A DNA stretch of 64,000 nucleotides, taken from TMED14 sp002167805. Lineage in GTDB: Bacteria; Bacteroidota; Bacteroidia; Flavobacteriales; Schleiferiaceae. A model generated the notes under the pieces. That model saw nothing but the letters and a program-made list of their open reading frames with translations. It did no database searches and was not told the DNA's origin. Where the stretch lies: contig CBFHHY010000010.1 in NCBI GenBank assembly GCA_965655795.1, positions 3,307 through 67,306 on the forward strand, written 5' to 3'. The translations under genes and the position numbers were made by a program. Below are positions 25,632 through 34,539 of this stretch, in pieces (the first letter of the stretch is position 1; each line of letters opens with the position of its first letter).

Positions 25632-26510
25632 ATGATTTTAATTATTGAAAGCGGCTCAACTAAAGCGGATTGGGTTTGTCTTGATAATTCCGGTGCCGAG
25701 ATAGACCGATGGTCTATCATGGGCTTTAACCCATACTTTCATTCTGCAAATTTTATAAGTCAAACATTACTAAAGCATCCTGAAATTCGTCAAATTAAAG
25801 AAAGTGTAGACCAAGTTTGGTTCTATGGTGCAGGGTGTAGTTCGGAATCATTGAACAAAATTGTTTTCCACGGTTTGACCTCTGTCTTTCAGAATGCAAT
25901 GGTCAGAGTTGATCACGACTTAAAGGCTGCGGCGTTTGCAACCTATAATGAAGAGCCTCATATAGTATGCATACTTGGGACAGGTTCAAACTCTTGTTAT
26001 TTTGATGGTAATAAATTAACTGAAAAAGTTCCAGCTCTCGCATACATACTTGGAGATGAAGGGTCTGCATGTTCGATTGGGAAAAAGCTATGCGCAGACT
26101 GGATGTATAAATTGATGCCTAAAAGTTTAATTGATGATTTCAATGAATCTTTCAAAACATCTAAAAAGGAAATATTAGAAAATGTTTACCATCGTGAGCA
26201 TGCCAATGTTTATCTAGCTTCCTTTTCCCGATTCGCTGGAAATCATTCTGAAAATACCTATATTCAAAAAATTGTGCGAGATGGCTTTAGAAAATTCTTA
26301 GAAATCCACGTGATGTGTTTCGAAGAAGCGAAAATTGGTGTTCCTGTGAATTTTGTAGGCTCCGTCGCAAAAGCTTTTGAGCCGTTATTAAAAGAGGAGT
26401 GTGAGCGGCTTAATCTCTCATACGGAAGAACTCAAGCTAAGCCCGTCAATCTATTAGTGCAATATCATTTAAAAACGCTTGATATTCTTTCTAAAGAACT
26501 AAACAATTGA
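25632..26510 (+). CDS. BadF/BadG-type sugar kinase (N-acetylglucosamine kinase-like)
   Basis: A cytosolic actin-fold ATPase of the BadF/BadG/BcrA/BcrD superfamily. IIESGSTKADWVCLD near the N-terminus is the phosphate-1 loop (related to the DxGxTxT pattern), and ILGTGSNSCYF at about residues 115-125 is phosphate-2. LGDEGSACSIGKKL supplies the glycine-rich sugar-binding segment seen in GlcNAc kinases. The length of 292 is typical. The gene is embedded between gap and pgmB, so a glucose or amino-sugar substrate is possible; the exact sugar cannot be read. pgmB starts inside its stop codon. Confidence 0.8.
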   Translation: MILIIESGSTKADWVCLDNSGAEIDRWSIMGFNPYFHSANFISQTLLKHPEIRQIKESVDQVWFYGAGCSSESLNKIVFHGLTSVFQNAMVRVDHDLKAAAFATYNEEPHIVCILGTGSNSCYFDGNKLTEKVPALAYILGDEGSACSIGKKLCADWMYKLMPKSLIDDFNESFKTSKKEILENVYHREHANVYLASFSRFAGNHSENTYIQKIVRDGFRKFLEIHVMCFEEAKIGVPVNFVGSVAKAFEPLLKEECERLNLSYGRTQAKPVNLLVQYHLKTLDILSKELNN

Positions 26511-27178
26511 TAAAAGCGATAATTTTTGATTTAGATGGTGTAGTCGTAGATACTGCAAAACATCATTTCAAAGCATGGTCACTAGTCGCTAAAAAACTAA
26601 ATGTACCTTTCGCTGAAGATCAAAACGAAGATTTAAAAGGCGTTTCAAGGGCCAATTCATTAGAAAAAATCCTTCAATGGGGTGATTTGGAAATTAGTCT
26701 GGATAAAAAGCAAGAATTATTAGACTATAAAAATAAAATATACCTGAATCTTATATCCAAAATCTCTTCAAAAGATCTTCTTCCCGGAGTTTACCATTTG
26801 ATTGAAACATTTGGAAAGAATGGTTACAAAATTGCCTTAGGCTCTTCCTCTAAAAATGCAATACCAATTTTGAAAAAATTAGAATTATTCGATTTGTTCG
26901 ATGAGATTGTTGATGGAAATTTAGTTTCTATTTCAAAACCTAACCCTGAGGTTTTTCTAAAAGCCTCATCATTATTGGGTGTTCCCAAAGAAAAATGTCT
27001 TGTTTTTGAAGATGCTCAATCTGGTATCCAAGCAGCCTTAAATGCCGGAATGTATTGCATAGCCGTTGAAAATAAAGGAAACCTAATTGGAGCTCACAAA
27101 AAAGTAAATTCTTTAAATGAAATTTCAGATATTTCTGCCTTAATTAATGATCTAGCCGATAAGAAACCCAAAACCTAA
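26507..27178 (+). CDS. pgmB: Beta-phosphoglucomutase
   Basis: A HAD-family mutase converting beta-glucose-1-phosphate, the product of the GH65 phosphorylase encoded next, to glucose-6-phosphate. FDLDGVVVDTAKHH holds the nucleophile and acid/base Asp (DxD), SSSKN is motif II, and FEDAQSGIQAA carries the metal-binding motif IV. KGVSRANSLEKIL is the cap-domain stretch found in beta-PGMs. The length of 223 is normal. The start is TTG, overlapping the upstream stop by 4 nt, and the stop overlaps the GH65 ATG by 1 nt, so translation is tightly coupled. Confidence 0.93.
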   Translation: MIKAIIFDLDGVVVDTAKHHFKAWSLVAKKLNVPFAEDQNEDLKGVSRANSLEKILQWGDLEISLDKKQELLDYKNKIYLNLISKISSKDLLPGVYHLIETFGKNGYKIALGSSSKNAIPILKKLELFDLFDEIVDGNLVSISKPNPEVFLKASSLLGVPKEKCLVFEDAQSGIQAALNAGMYCIAVENKGNLIGAHKKVNSLNEISDISALINDLADKKPKT

Positions 27179-29460
27179 TGAGGCCAAATATTGATATTCA
27201 CGAATGGAAAATAATTGAATCCCATTGGGACTCAAATCACCAAATCATTTCAGAAAGCGTCTTTTCTCTTGGAAATGGAAGAATGGGTCAGAGAGCAAAT
27301 AATGAAGAAGGTTTTAGCGGTAAGCATCTACTCGGATCATATATTGGAGGGGTATATTATCCAGATAAAACGAAAGTAGGATGGTGGAAAAATGGATATC
27401 CTGAATACTTTGCTAAAGTTCTAAACTCAGTCAATTTTTCAGGATTACATCTCTTAATTGATGGAGAAGTCCTAGATCTCAATAAAGTCAATGTCAATTC
27501 TTTTAAACGAGAACTTGATATGCAGCAAGGAATTCTCAAAAGAGAATTTCAGGTAATTATGAAAAGTGGCATTAATGTTACTGTGCATGCTGAACGTTTT
27601 TTAAGTATCGCACAAGATGATCTTGCGGTTATGCGTTACCAAATTGAGATAGACAAAAATGGCATAATAGATATAGAGCCTTTTTTAGACTTTAATATCA
27701 AAAACTCAGATTCGAATTGGGATGAAACATTTTGGGAGCCTATTAAACAAGGCGCTAATGAAGAACGTGCATTCATTCAGAATAAAACAAAAAAATCAGA
27801 TTTCCATGTGTGCGCTTCCATGGAGTGTCGTTTAGAGGGAGTCAAAGGGGTACCTGATGAAGCTAATAACAAAGTAAAAACTTGCTATAATATTTCAGCA
27901 AAAGGTCATAAAAAATATATTTTATACAAATATGTTTCAGTAGTCAGTTCACAAAACATAAAAAAAAATATAGGCAATTATGCAAAAAAAAGAGCTGAAT
28001 ACGCCGCGAATACTGGTTATCAGTTTCTGATAAACGAACATAAAAATAAATGGCTAGAAAAGTGGAAGTATGCGGATATTAAAATCAATGGAGACCCAAA
28101 GGCCCAGCAAGCCATTCGTTTCAATATTTTTCAATTATTACAAACCTTTACAGGTGTTGATCCTAGGCTGAACATTGGACCCAAAGGTTTTACCGGTGAA
28201 AAATACGGGGGATCTACATACTGGGATACAGAAGCTTATTGTCTTCCTTTTTACCTTGCCTCTGCAGATCCTGAAATTTCTAAAAACCTATTGGTATATC
28301 GATATAATCAACTCGATAAGGCTATAGAAAATGCAGAAAAGTTAGGATTTAAAAATGGCGCTGCCTTATTCCCTATGGTGACTATGAATGGTGAGGAGTG
28401 TCATAATGAGTGGGAAATTACTTTTGAAGAAATTCATAGGAATGCCGCAATTGTTTATGCGATATACAATTACATACGACATACCCAAGACTATAACTAT
28501 TTAGAAGAAGGTGGTCTTGAGGTTATTATTGCCGTTGCAAGATTCTGGGCTCAAAGAGTTAACTGGAGCGATGAAAAAGAAAAATATGTCATTTTAGGGG
28601 TCACTGGCCCAAATGAATATGAAAATAATGTGAACAATAACTATTTCACCAATTTTATGGCTTCTTGGTGCTTGAAGTATGGTATTGATTCTATCGACAC
28701 ATTAAAAAATAAAAAAAGTCACTCCTGTAAAAGAATTATCAGTAAAACAAACCTGAAAAATAAAGAGCTAGAAAATTGGAAAGCAATACAAGAAAATATT
28801 TTTATACCCTACAGTGAAAGCTATAATATTTTTCTTCAGCAAGATGGGTTTTTGGATAAAGACATTACTCCCGCCGCTGAAATTCCCAATGATCAAAGGC
28901 CCATAAATCAGAATTGGAGTTGGGATCGAATTCTACGATCTCCATATATTAAACAAGCAGATACACTTCAAGGTATGTTTTTCTTTGAAGACCAAACCCC
29001 TATGAACGTCTTGAAGAAAAATTTTGATTTTTATGAACCTCTGACGGTACATGAAAGCTCCTTGAGCCCGAGTATCCATAGTATACTTGCAAGCCGTCTT
29101 GATTATAAAGAAAAAGCTTATCAACTGTATCTAAGAACAGCACGTCTTGATCTTGATGATTACAACAATGAAGTTCATGAGGGACTTCATATAACTGCGA
29201 TGGGAGGAACGTGGATGGCCATCGTTTATGGTTTTGGTGGAATGAAAATTAATGGAGAAATGTTATGCTTTGAACCAAAATTGCCAGATCAGTGGGAAAA
29301 ACTATCATTTCATATTCGATGGAGAAAGTCGATATTGAAGATTATCATAGATGCAAATGGGTTTTCCATTGAAAATATCCAAGGAAATAAAATTAATTTC
29401 AATGTCTATGGAAAAGATCACACCCTAGAAGTTGATCAAATTTTCGATAGTCGAGTATAG
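27178..29460 (+). CDS. GH65 maltose phosphorylase
   Basis: The enzyme splits maltose with phosphate into glucose and beta-glucose-1-phosphate in the cytosol. The 760 residues match GH65. EWEITFEEIHRNAA at about residues 411-424 holds the general-acid Glu. HESSLSPSIHSILAS near residue 625 is the phosphate-binding loop that separates phosphorylases from GH65 hydrolases. The N-terminal beta-sandwich domain (from WKIIESHWD) is intact. Kojibiose or trehalose phosphorylases share these motifs, but pgmB and two GH13 enzymes around it favour maltose. Confidence 0.92.
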   Translation: MRPNIDIHEWKIIESHWDSNHQIISESVFSLGNGRMGQRANNEEGFSGKHLLGSYIGGVYYPDKTKVGWWKNGYPEYFAKVLNSVNFSGLHLLIDGEVLDLNKVNVNSFKRELDMQQGILKREFQVIMKSGINVTVHAERFLSIAQDDLAVMRYQIEIDKNGIIDIEPFLDFNIKNSDSNWDETFWEPIKQGANEERAFIQNKTKKSDFHVCASMECRLEGVKGVPDEANNKVKTCYNISAKGHKKYILYKYVSVVSSQNIKKNIGNYAKKRAEYAANTGYQFLINEHKNKWLEKWKYADIKINGDPKAQQAIRFNIFQLLQTFTGVDPRLNIGPKGFTGEKYGGSTYWDTEAYCLPFYLASADPEISKNLLVYRYNQLDKAIENAEKLGFKNGAALFPMVTMNGEECHNEWEITFEEIHRNAAIVYAIYNYIRHTQDYNYLEEGGLEVIIAVARFWAQRVNWSDEKEKYVILGVTGPNEYENNVNNNYFTNFMASWCLKYGIDSIDTLKNKKSHSCKRIISKTNLKNKELENWKAIQENIFIPYSESYNIFLQQDGFLDKDITPAAEIPNDQRPINQNWSWDRILRSPYIKQADTLQGMFFFEDQTPMNVLKKNFDFYEPLTVHESSLSPSIHSILASRLDYKEKAYQLYLRTARLDLDDYNNEVHEGLHITAMGGTWMAIVYGFGGMKINGEMLCFEPKLPDQWEKLSFHIRWRKSILKIIIDANGFSIENIQGNKINFNVYGKDHTLEVDQIFDSRV

Positions 29461-29571
29461 ATCCCCGAAACATAGAATTTCATTTCTTCAACTTTTAAAG
29501 AAGTTTATTCAAAAGTTGTAAAATTGTAATGATATTTATAGTGTCTTCGAATTAAAATCTCCATTAGTGAA

Positions 29572-31953
29572 ATGAAAAAAATCTTTTGTATTGTTTTCAC
29601 CATTTTTATTTCCTTGTCTTGTTCGAATAGCAAAACTAAAAATAGCTATGTTGACGGAAATAGCCTTGGATATAGACCATTTGAGCTGAATGCTGAAACC
29701 AGTAAGTTTTTTATCGATGATTTCTCAATTTCAAGAATAAAAAACGTAAGGTGGCCCAAGGGGTTGTATTCAACTTTTCAGAAAGACTCCTCAATATACA
29801 GAATAACAGGGAAAATGAGTCGGCCTCTAGATTTAGCTAAATTTAATACCGGCGATAGAGATATCTCCATTTTAATCAAGCAAAAATATTTTGAGACTAT
29901 TCAAATTGAATATAAGGGGAATTCAGGCGATTCAGTATATATTTTTGGGAGTTTCAATAATTGGAAACGAGGTTCAAACCTGATGAGACCAAAAAATAAT
30001 TCCTTGTCATCAGATAAACAAGATTTCACTTATGACTTAAACCTTTCCCCGGGAATTTATGAATTTAAATTCCAAGTAAATGGGAACGAAAGAATTGATA
30101 ATACCAGTCCATATCAACTAGTTAAAAATGGTTCCGGCAGTTATAATCATAAGTTAGTTGTTAATCCACCTGGAGAAGAGTCTGACCCATTAAGGGTCTT
30201 CGATATTGGCGTTCGAAACTTCAAGGGGTTTTCGAAACCCTGCGTTATTATTGACAGTCTTCCAAAGAATCAAACTCTTTACGCATTCTGGAATACATCA
30301 TTAATTTCAAAAGAGCTAATTACACATCAAAATGATGGTAAGTTCTGGATTCAACTTCCCAAAAAATCACTTTGGAACGTCAGAAATCACCTTCACATAT
30401 ACTCAGATAATGGAAGTCAAATTAGTAATGATTTGCTTATCCCTTTTAGTCAAGATGATGTTATTAAATCTGTTAATGAGCTCAATCGACAAGATTGGGA
30501 AGCTGCTACTTTGTATTTCCTTATGGTAGACAGGTTTGCAAATGGAAATTTTTCAAATGATATGCCATTAAAGCAAAATGATGTTTTGCCTTTAGCTGAT
30601 TATTTAGGGGGAGACTTGGAGGGAATAAATAAAATGATTGACAATGATTATTTTGAAGACTTTGGTTTTAATACCGTTTGGCTATCTCCAATAACCAAAA
30701 ACCCAAAAGGCGCTTGGGGTTTATGGAATAAAGGGGGAGTTAAGACAAAGTTTTCAGGTTATCATGGGTATTGGCCAATTAGCTCTACCCTTCCCGATAA
30801 TCGCCTGGCCTCTAAAGAATCTATTTCAAATTTAATCGAAACGGCTCATAGTCGAGATTTAAATGTTTTACTTGACTATGTTGCAAATCATGTACACCTT
30901 GAACATCCTGTATTTAAGAATAACCCTGATTGGGCAACAGAATTATACTTTAAAGACGGAAGTACAAATACAGAAAAGTGGGACTCTCATCGCTTAACAA
31001 CTTGGTTTGACAACCATTTGCCTACGCTCGATTTAAGAAGGCCAGATGTTGTTAATCCGATGACAGACTCAGCCATTATTTGGCTAAAAGACTATGGCTT
31101 TGACGGATTTAGGCATGATGCAACAAAGCATGTTGACATCTTGTTTTGGAGAACTTTATCAAAAAAAATTAAAAATCAGATAAGCAAGAAAAAAAATAAA
31201 AGAGTATTTCAAATTGGCGAGACCTATGGAAGTCCTGATCTAATATCTAGTTATTTAGGACCTGGGCTTCTCGATGCACAATTTGACTTTAATCTTTATG
31301 ACGCCGCTGTAAATTTTTTTGCAGGCTTTGATAACGACTCTGAAAAATTAAAAGAGACACTGATCAATAGTCTGAACAAATATGGATATCATCACCTGAT
31401 GGGTAATATTTCTGGAAATCAAGACAAGCCACGATTTATTTCATTGGCTAGTAAAGAGGTGAGTCCCAATGAAGACACGAAATTAGCTGGGTATGTGAGA
31501 CAAATTGGAACTAAAACTACCCCATACGCTTATTCTAAACTTGCTTTACTCCATGCATTTAATCATGCTATTCCTGGTGTCCCCATAATTTACTATGGCG
31601 ATGAGTTTGGAATGCCTGGAGCAAACGATCCCGATAACCGAAGAATGATGAAATTTGACGGATACAGCCCTGAAGAGATGAATCTTAAAATTTTAGTTCG
31701 TCAAATTGTTCAGGCAAGAAGAAAACATATGGCTTTAAACTATGGCAATACAGAAATTATAAGTCTAAATAAAAGCGTAATTAATATCAAAAGAAGCTAT
31801 TTAAATGAACATATTGATATTATTTTGAACAACAGTAATTTGCCTTTCACAATAAAAATAGATTCCAAAGCCCGAGTAATTGCTGGTAATGGTAATTTAG
31901 GCATTAGCCAAGTAACGGTTCCTGCCTTTGGCTTCGTTTATCTTTTAACCTAG
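29572..31953 (+). CDS. GH13 alpha-amylase-family lipoprotein with N-terminal CBM48-like domain
   Basis: Probable outer-membrane lipoprotein that hydrolyses starch or maltodextrin. The signal peptide ends in the lipobox SLSC (Cys17). An early immunoglobulin-like starch-binding domain (about 105-205) shows VYIFGSFNNWKRG, typical of CBM48/glycogen-binding modules. The GH13 barrel follows: DYVANHVH (region I), GFRHDATKHV (region II, nucleophile Asp near 516), QIGETYG (acid Glu near 552) and GNQDKPRF (region IV, with Gln for the usual His). At 793 residues it resembles neopullulanase/cyclomaltodextrinase-like enzymes. It starts 111 nt after the phosphorylase and probably shares its transcript. Confidence 0.9.
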   Translation: MKKIFCIVFTIFISLSCSNSKTKNSYVDGNSLGYRPFELNAETSKFFIDDFSISRIKNVRWPKGLYSTFQKDSSIYRITGKMSRPLDLAKFNTGDRDISILIKQKYFETIQIEYKGNSGDSVYIFGSFNNWKRGSNLMRPKNNSLSSDKQDFTYDLNLSPGIYEFKFQVNGNERIDNTSPYQLVKNGSGSYNHKLVVNPPGEESDPLRVFDIGVRNFKGFSKPCVIIDSLPKNQTLYAFWNTSLISKELITHQNDGKFWIQLPKKSLWNVRNHLHIYSDNGSQISNDLLIPFSQDDVIKSVNELNRQDWEAATLYFLMVDRFANGNFSNDMPLKQNDVLPLADYLGGDLEGINKMIDNDYFEDFGFNTVWLSPITKNPKGAWGLWNKGGVKTKFSGYHGYWPISSTLPDNRLASKESISNLIETAHSRDLNVLLDYVANHVHLEHPVFKNNPDWATELYFKDGSTNTEKWDSHRLTTWFDNHLPTLDLRRPDVVNPMTDSAIIWLKDYGFDGFRHDATKHVDILFWRTLSKKIKNQISKKKNKRVFQIGETYGSPDLISSYLGPGLLDAQFDFNLYDAAVNFFAGFDNDSEKLKETLINSLNKYGYHHLMGNISGNQDKPRFISLASKEVSPNEDTKLAGYVRQIGTKTTPYAYSKLALLHAFNHAIPGVPIIYYGDEFGMPGANDPDNRRMMKFDGYSPEEMNLKILVRQIVQARRKHMALNYGNTEIISLNKSVINIKRSYLNEHIDIILNNSNLPFTIKIDSKARVIAGNGNLGISQVTVPAFGFVYLLT

Positions 31954-31965
31954 AATTCAATCTCA

Positions 31966-33339
31966 ATGAAAAAAATAGCATTATTAATAATCGTATTAAA
32001 CTCATTTGCTTGTAATCAAGCTGCTATTGTGAATGACTCTAGCCACCACCCCTTTCATCCTGAATGGTCCAAGCATTCCAATATTTATGAAGTTAACATA
32101 AGACAATACACTCCGGAAGGAACATTTAATGCCTTTGAAAAACATCTTCCAAGATTAAAAGAATTGGGGGTAGATATACTGTGGCTCATGCCAATTCAGC
32201 CTATCGGAAAAATAAAGCGAAAAGGAATTTTGGGATCATATTATTCCATCAGTGATTATTCTGCCATAAACCCTGAATTTGGATCAAAGGAAGACTTTTT
32301 GGAATTAGTCAAAACTTCTCATAATCTTGGAATACGAGTAATTCTAGACTGGGTACCTAACCACACATCGTGGGATCACCACTGGATGAGCGAGTCTCCT
32401 GATTTTTATTTTAGAGATCCACAAACAGGAATCATATCAAATGGGCTCGATGATCATAATAATCCAACAGATTGGACCGATGTTGCAGAGCTTGATTATG
32501 ACAACCCCGCTATGCAAGAAGAAATGAGGCAAGAAATGCTCTGGTGGCTTGAAGAATTTGATATTGACGGTTTCCGATGTGATATGGCAGGGGGACAATC
32601 TGATGAATTTTGGGAAGAGACCATTTTATTTCTAAGAGGTGTTAAAAAAGAACTCTTTATGCTGGCTGAATCCGAACATCTCCCTTTACACAATTCTGGC
32701 TTTGACATGACCTATGGTTGGGAGTTTCATCATCTTTTAAACAAGGTTGCAGGGGATATGGAAAGTGTAAAATTATTAGATGACTATCTTGAAAAGCAAA
32801 GGACTTCTTTTCCTCAAGATGGATATCGAATGTATTTCATTGATAACCATGATGAAAATTCTTGGAATGGAACGGTAAAGAGCAGAATTGGAGATAATGC
32901 ACATCCAGCATTTATACTGTGTTGTACAATGTTAAATAGCATGCCTCTAATGTACTCGGGTCAAGAAGTTGGACTAGATAAAAGTTTAAGGTTTTTTTCA
33001 AGAGATACAATCAGTTGGGAGACTCCATCTCAGGAAAAATTTTACTCAAAAGCCCTAAGCCTGAAAAGAAGCCAAAATTCTCTTGCTAATGGTAATTGGG
33101 GGGGCACGCAAGACCGAATTTTAGTTGAAAACAACTCCGTTTATGCTTTTTATAGATCGAAAGGGAGCAATAAGGTTGTTGTTTTTATCAATTTCAGTGA
33201 TGAGCAAATAGAAATTAATTACAAAAATTCTGTCAAAGGAAAATTTAAGAATTGGTTTACAGGAGATAACATAACCTTGAAAAAAAATGGTACGCTGACC
33301 TTGGGACCAAATGATTTTAGAGTATTTACTAAAGCATAA
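31966..33339 (+). CDS. GH13 alpha-amylase-family lipoprotein
   Basis: A 457-residue secreted lipoprotein (lipobox NSFAC, Cys16) with a minimal GH13 barrel. DWVPNHTSWDHHW is region I, GFRCDMAGG (near residue 203) has the nucleophile Asp, MLAESEHLPL (near 233) the acid Glu, and FIDNHDENSW (near 291) the transition-state Asp. No accessory binding domain is seen. Starting 12 nt after the previous GH13 gene, it would finish oligosaccharide trimming before uptake. The stop abuts the convergent kbl stop with no space for a terminator. Confidence 0.9.
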   Translation: MKKIALLIIVLNSFACNQAAIVNDSSHHPFHPEWSKHSNIYEVNIRQYTPEGTFNAFEKHLPRLKELGVDILWLMPIQPIGKIKRKGILGSYYSISDYSAINPEFGSKEDFLELVKTSHNLGIRVILDWVPNHTSWDHHWMSESPDFYFRDPQTGIISNGLDDHNNPTDWTDVAELDYDNPAMQEEMRQEMLWWLEEFDIDGFRCDMAGGQSDEFWEETILFLRGVKKELFMLAESEHLPLHNSGFDMTYGWEFHHLLNKVAGDMESVKLLDDYLEKQRTSFPQDGYRMYFIDNHDENSWNGTVKSRIGDNAHPAFILCCTMLNSMPLMYSGQEVGLDKSLRFFSRDTISWETPSQEKFYSKALSLKRSQNSLANGNWGGTQDRILVENNSVYAFYRSKGSNKVVVFINFSDEQIEINYKNSVKGKFKNWFTGDNITLKKNGTLTLGPNDFRVFTKA

Positions 33340-34539
33340 TTAAATAACATTTAGTTTTTTTCCAACTTCAATAAAGGCGTTAATACATAAGTCTATATCC
33401 TCCCGCTCATGCTCAGCACTCAGTTGAACCCTAATTCGGGCCTGGCCTTTAGGCACTACTGGGTAGAAGAACCCTATTACGTAAATGCCTTTTTTAAGAA
33501 GCTCTTCTGCAAATTTTTGCGATAACTCAGCTTCATAAAGCATTACTGGAACAATAGCCGAGTCTCCATCTTTAATTTTGAAACCCGCAGTCTTAATTCT
33601 TTCCTTAAAATAAGTTATATTTTTATGAAGCTTATCTCTTAATGAAGTAGACTTACTCAATAAATCTAAAACTGCAATCGAAGCACCAACAATTGATGGC
33701 GCAAGAGAATTACTAAATAAGTAGGGTCTTGATTTTTGTCTTAATATTTGAATAAGCTCCTTTCTTCCAGTGGTGAAACCACCCATAGCTCCTCCGAGTG
33801 CCTTGCCCAAAGTTCCCGTAATTATATCTACCCTTCCCAAAACATTCTTTAATTCTATAGTCCCTCGACCTGTTTTGCCGATCAACCCAGTAGCGTGACA
33901 TTCATCAACTAAAACTAAAGAATTGTATTTTTCTGCCAAATCACAAATTTTATCTAACTGAGCAACATAACCATCCATAGAAAAAACTCCATCAGTTACT
34001 ATTAGTTTTGTCTCTGCACCAGATTTATCCGCTTCAATCAGTTGATTTTCTAAATCTAGCATATCGTTATTTTTATACCTAAAACGCATAGACTTACACA
34101 ACCTTATACCATCAATTATAGAAGCATGATTTAAACTATCACTAATAATAGCATCGTTTTTTCCAAGTAGCGGTTCAAAAACACCTCCATTGGCATCAAA
34201 AGCTGCAGCATATAAAATTGTATCCTCAGTGTGTAAAAATTCTGCTAATTTTAATTCAAGATCCCTATGAATGTCTTGAGTTCCGCAAATAAATCGTACT
34301 GAACTCATCCCAAAACCATGAGAATTTAGGGCATTTTTTGCGGCATTTAGCAAGGTCGAATGACTGCTTAAACCGAGATAATTGTTAGAGCAAAAGTTTA
34401 AAACTTTATTACCATCATTTAATTCAATTTTTGATCCTTGAGAAGATGAAATTACCCTTTCCGTTTTAAAAAGGCCTTCAGCTCTCAACTGATCAAGCTC
34501 TTCCTGAAGCTCTAAATAAAATTCTTCCTTAGTTTTCAT
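33340..34539 (-). CDS. kbl: Glycine C-acetyltransferase (2-amino-3-ketobutyrate CoA ligase)
   Basis: A cytosolic PLP enzyme that cleaves 2-amino-3-ketobutyrate with CoA to glycine and acetyl-CoA in threonine breakdown. GTLGKALGGAMGG holds the PLP lysine, and LVDECHATGLIGKTGRG has the pyridine-N Asp and conserved His. RFICGTQDIHRDLE and NNYLGLSSH match Kbl rather than BioF or serine palmitoyltransferase. The length of 399 is typical. The threonine dehydrogenase partner (tdh) is not adjacent. Its ATG overlaps the end of the helicase gene by 11 nt. Confidence 0.88.
   Translation of the reverse strand: MKTKEEFYLELQEELDQLRAEGLFKTERVISSSQGSKIELNDGNKVLNFCSNNYLGLSSHSTLLNAAKNALNSHGFGMSSVRFICGTQDIHRDLELKLAEFLHTEDTILYAAAFDANGGVFEPLLGKNDAIISDSLNHASIIDGIRLCKSMRFRYKNNDMLDLENQLIEADKSGAETKLIVTDGVFSMDGYVAQLDKICDLAEKYNSLVLVDECHATGLIGKTGRGTIELKNVLGRVDIITGTLGKALGGAMGGFTTGRKELIQILRQKSRPYLFSNSLAPSIVGASIAVLDLLSKSTSLRDKLHKNITYFKERIKTAGFKIKDGDSAIVPVMLYEAELSQKFAEELLKKGIYVIGFFYPVVPKGQARIRVQLSAEHEREDIDLCINAFIEVGKKLNVI

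Noticed and set aside
29489..29518. Hairpin CAACTTTT/AAAAGTTG between the GH65 and GH13 genes as a terminator
   Set aside because: An AT-rich 8-bp stem with a 14-nt loop and no T-run; too weak to call.
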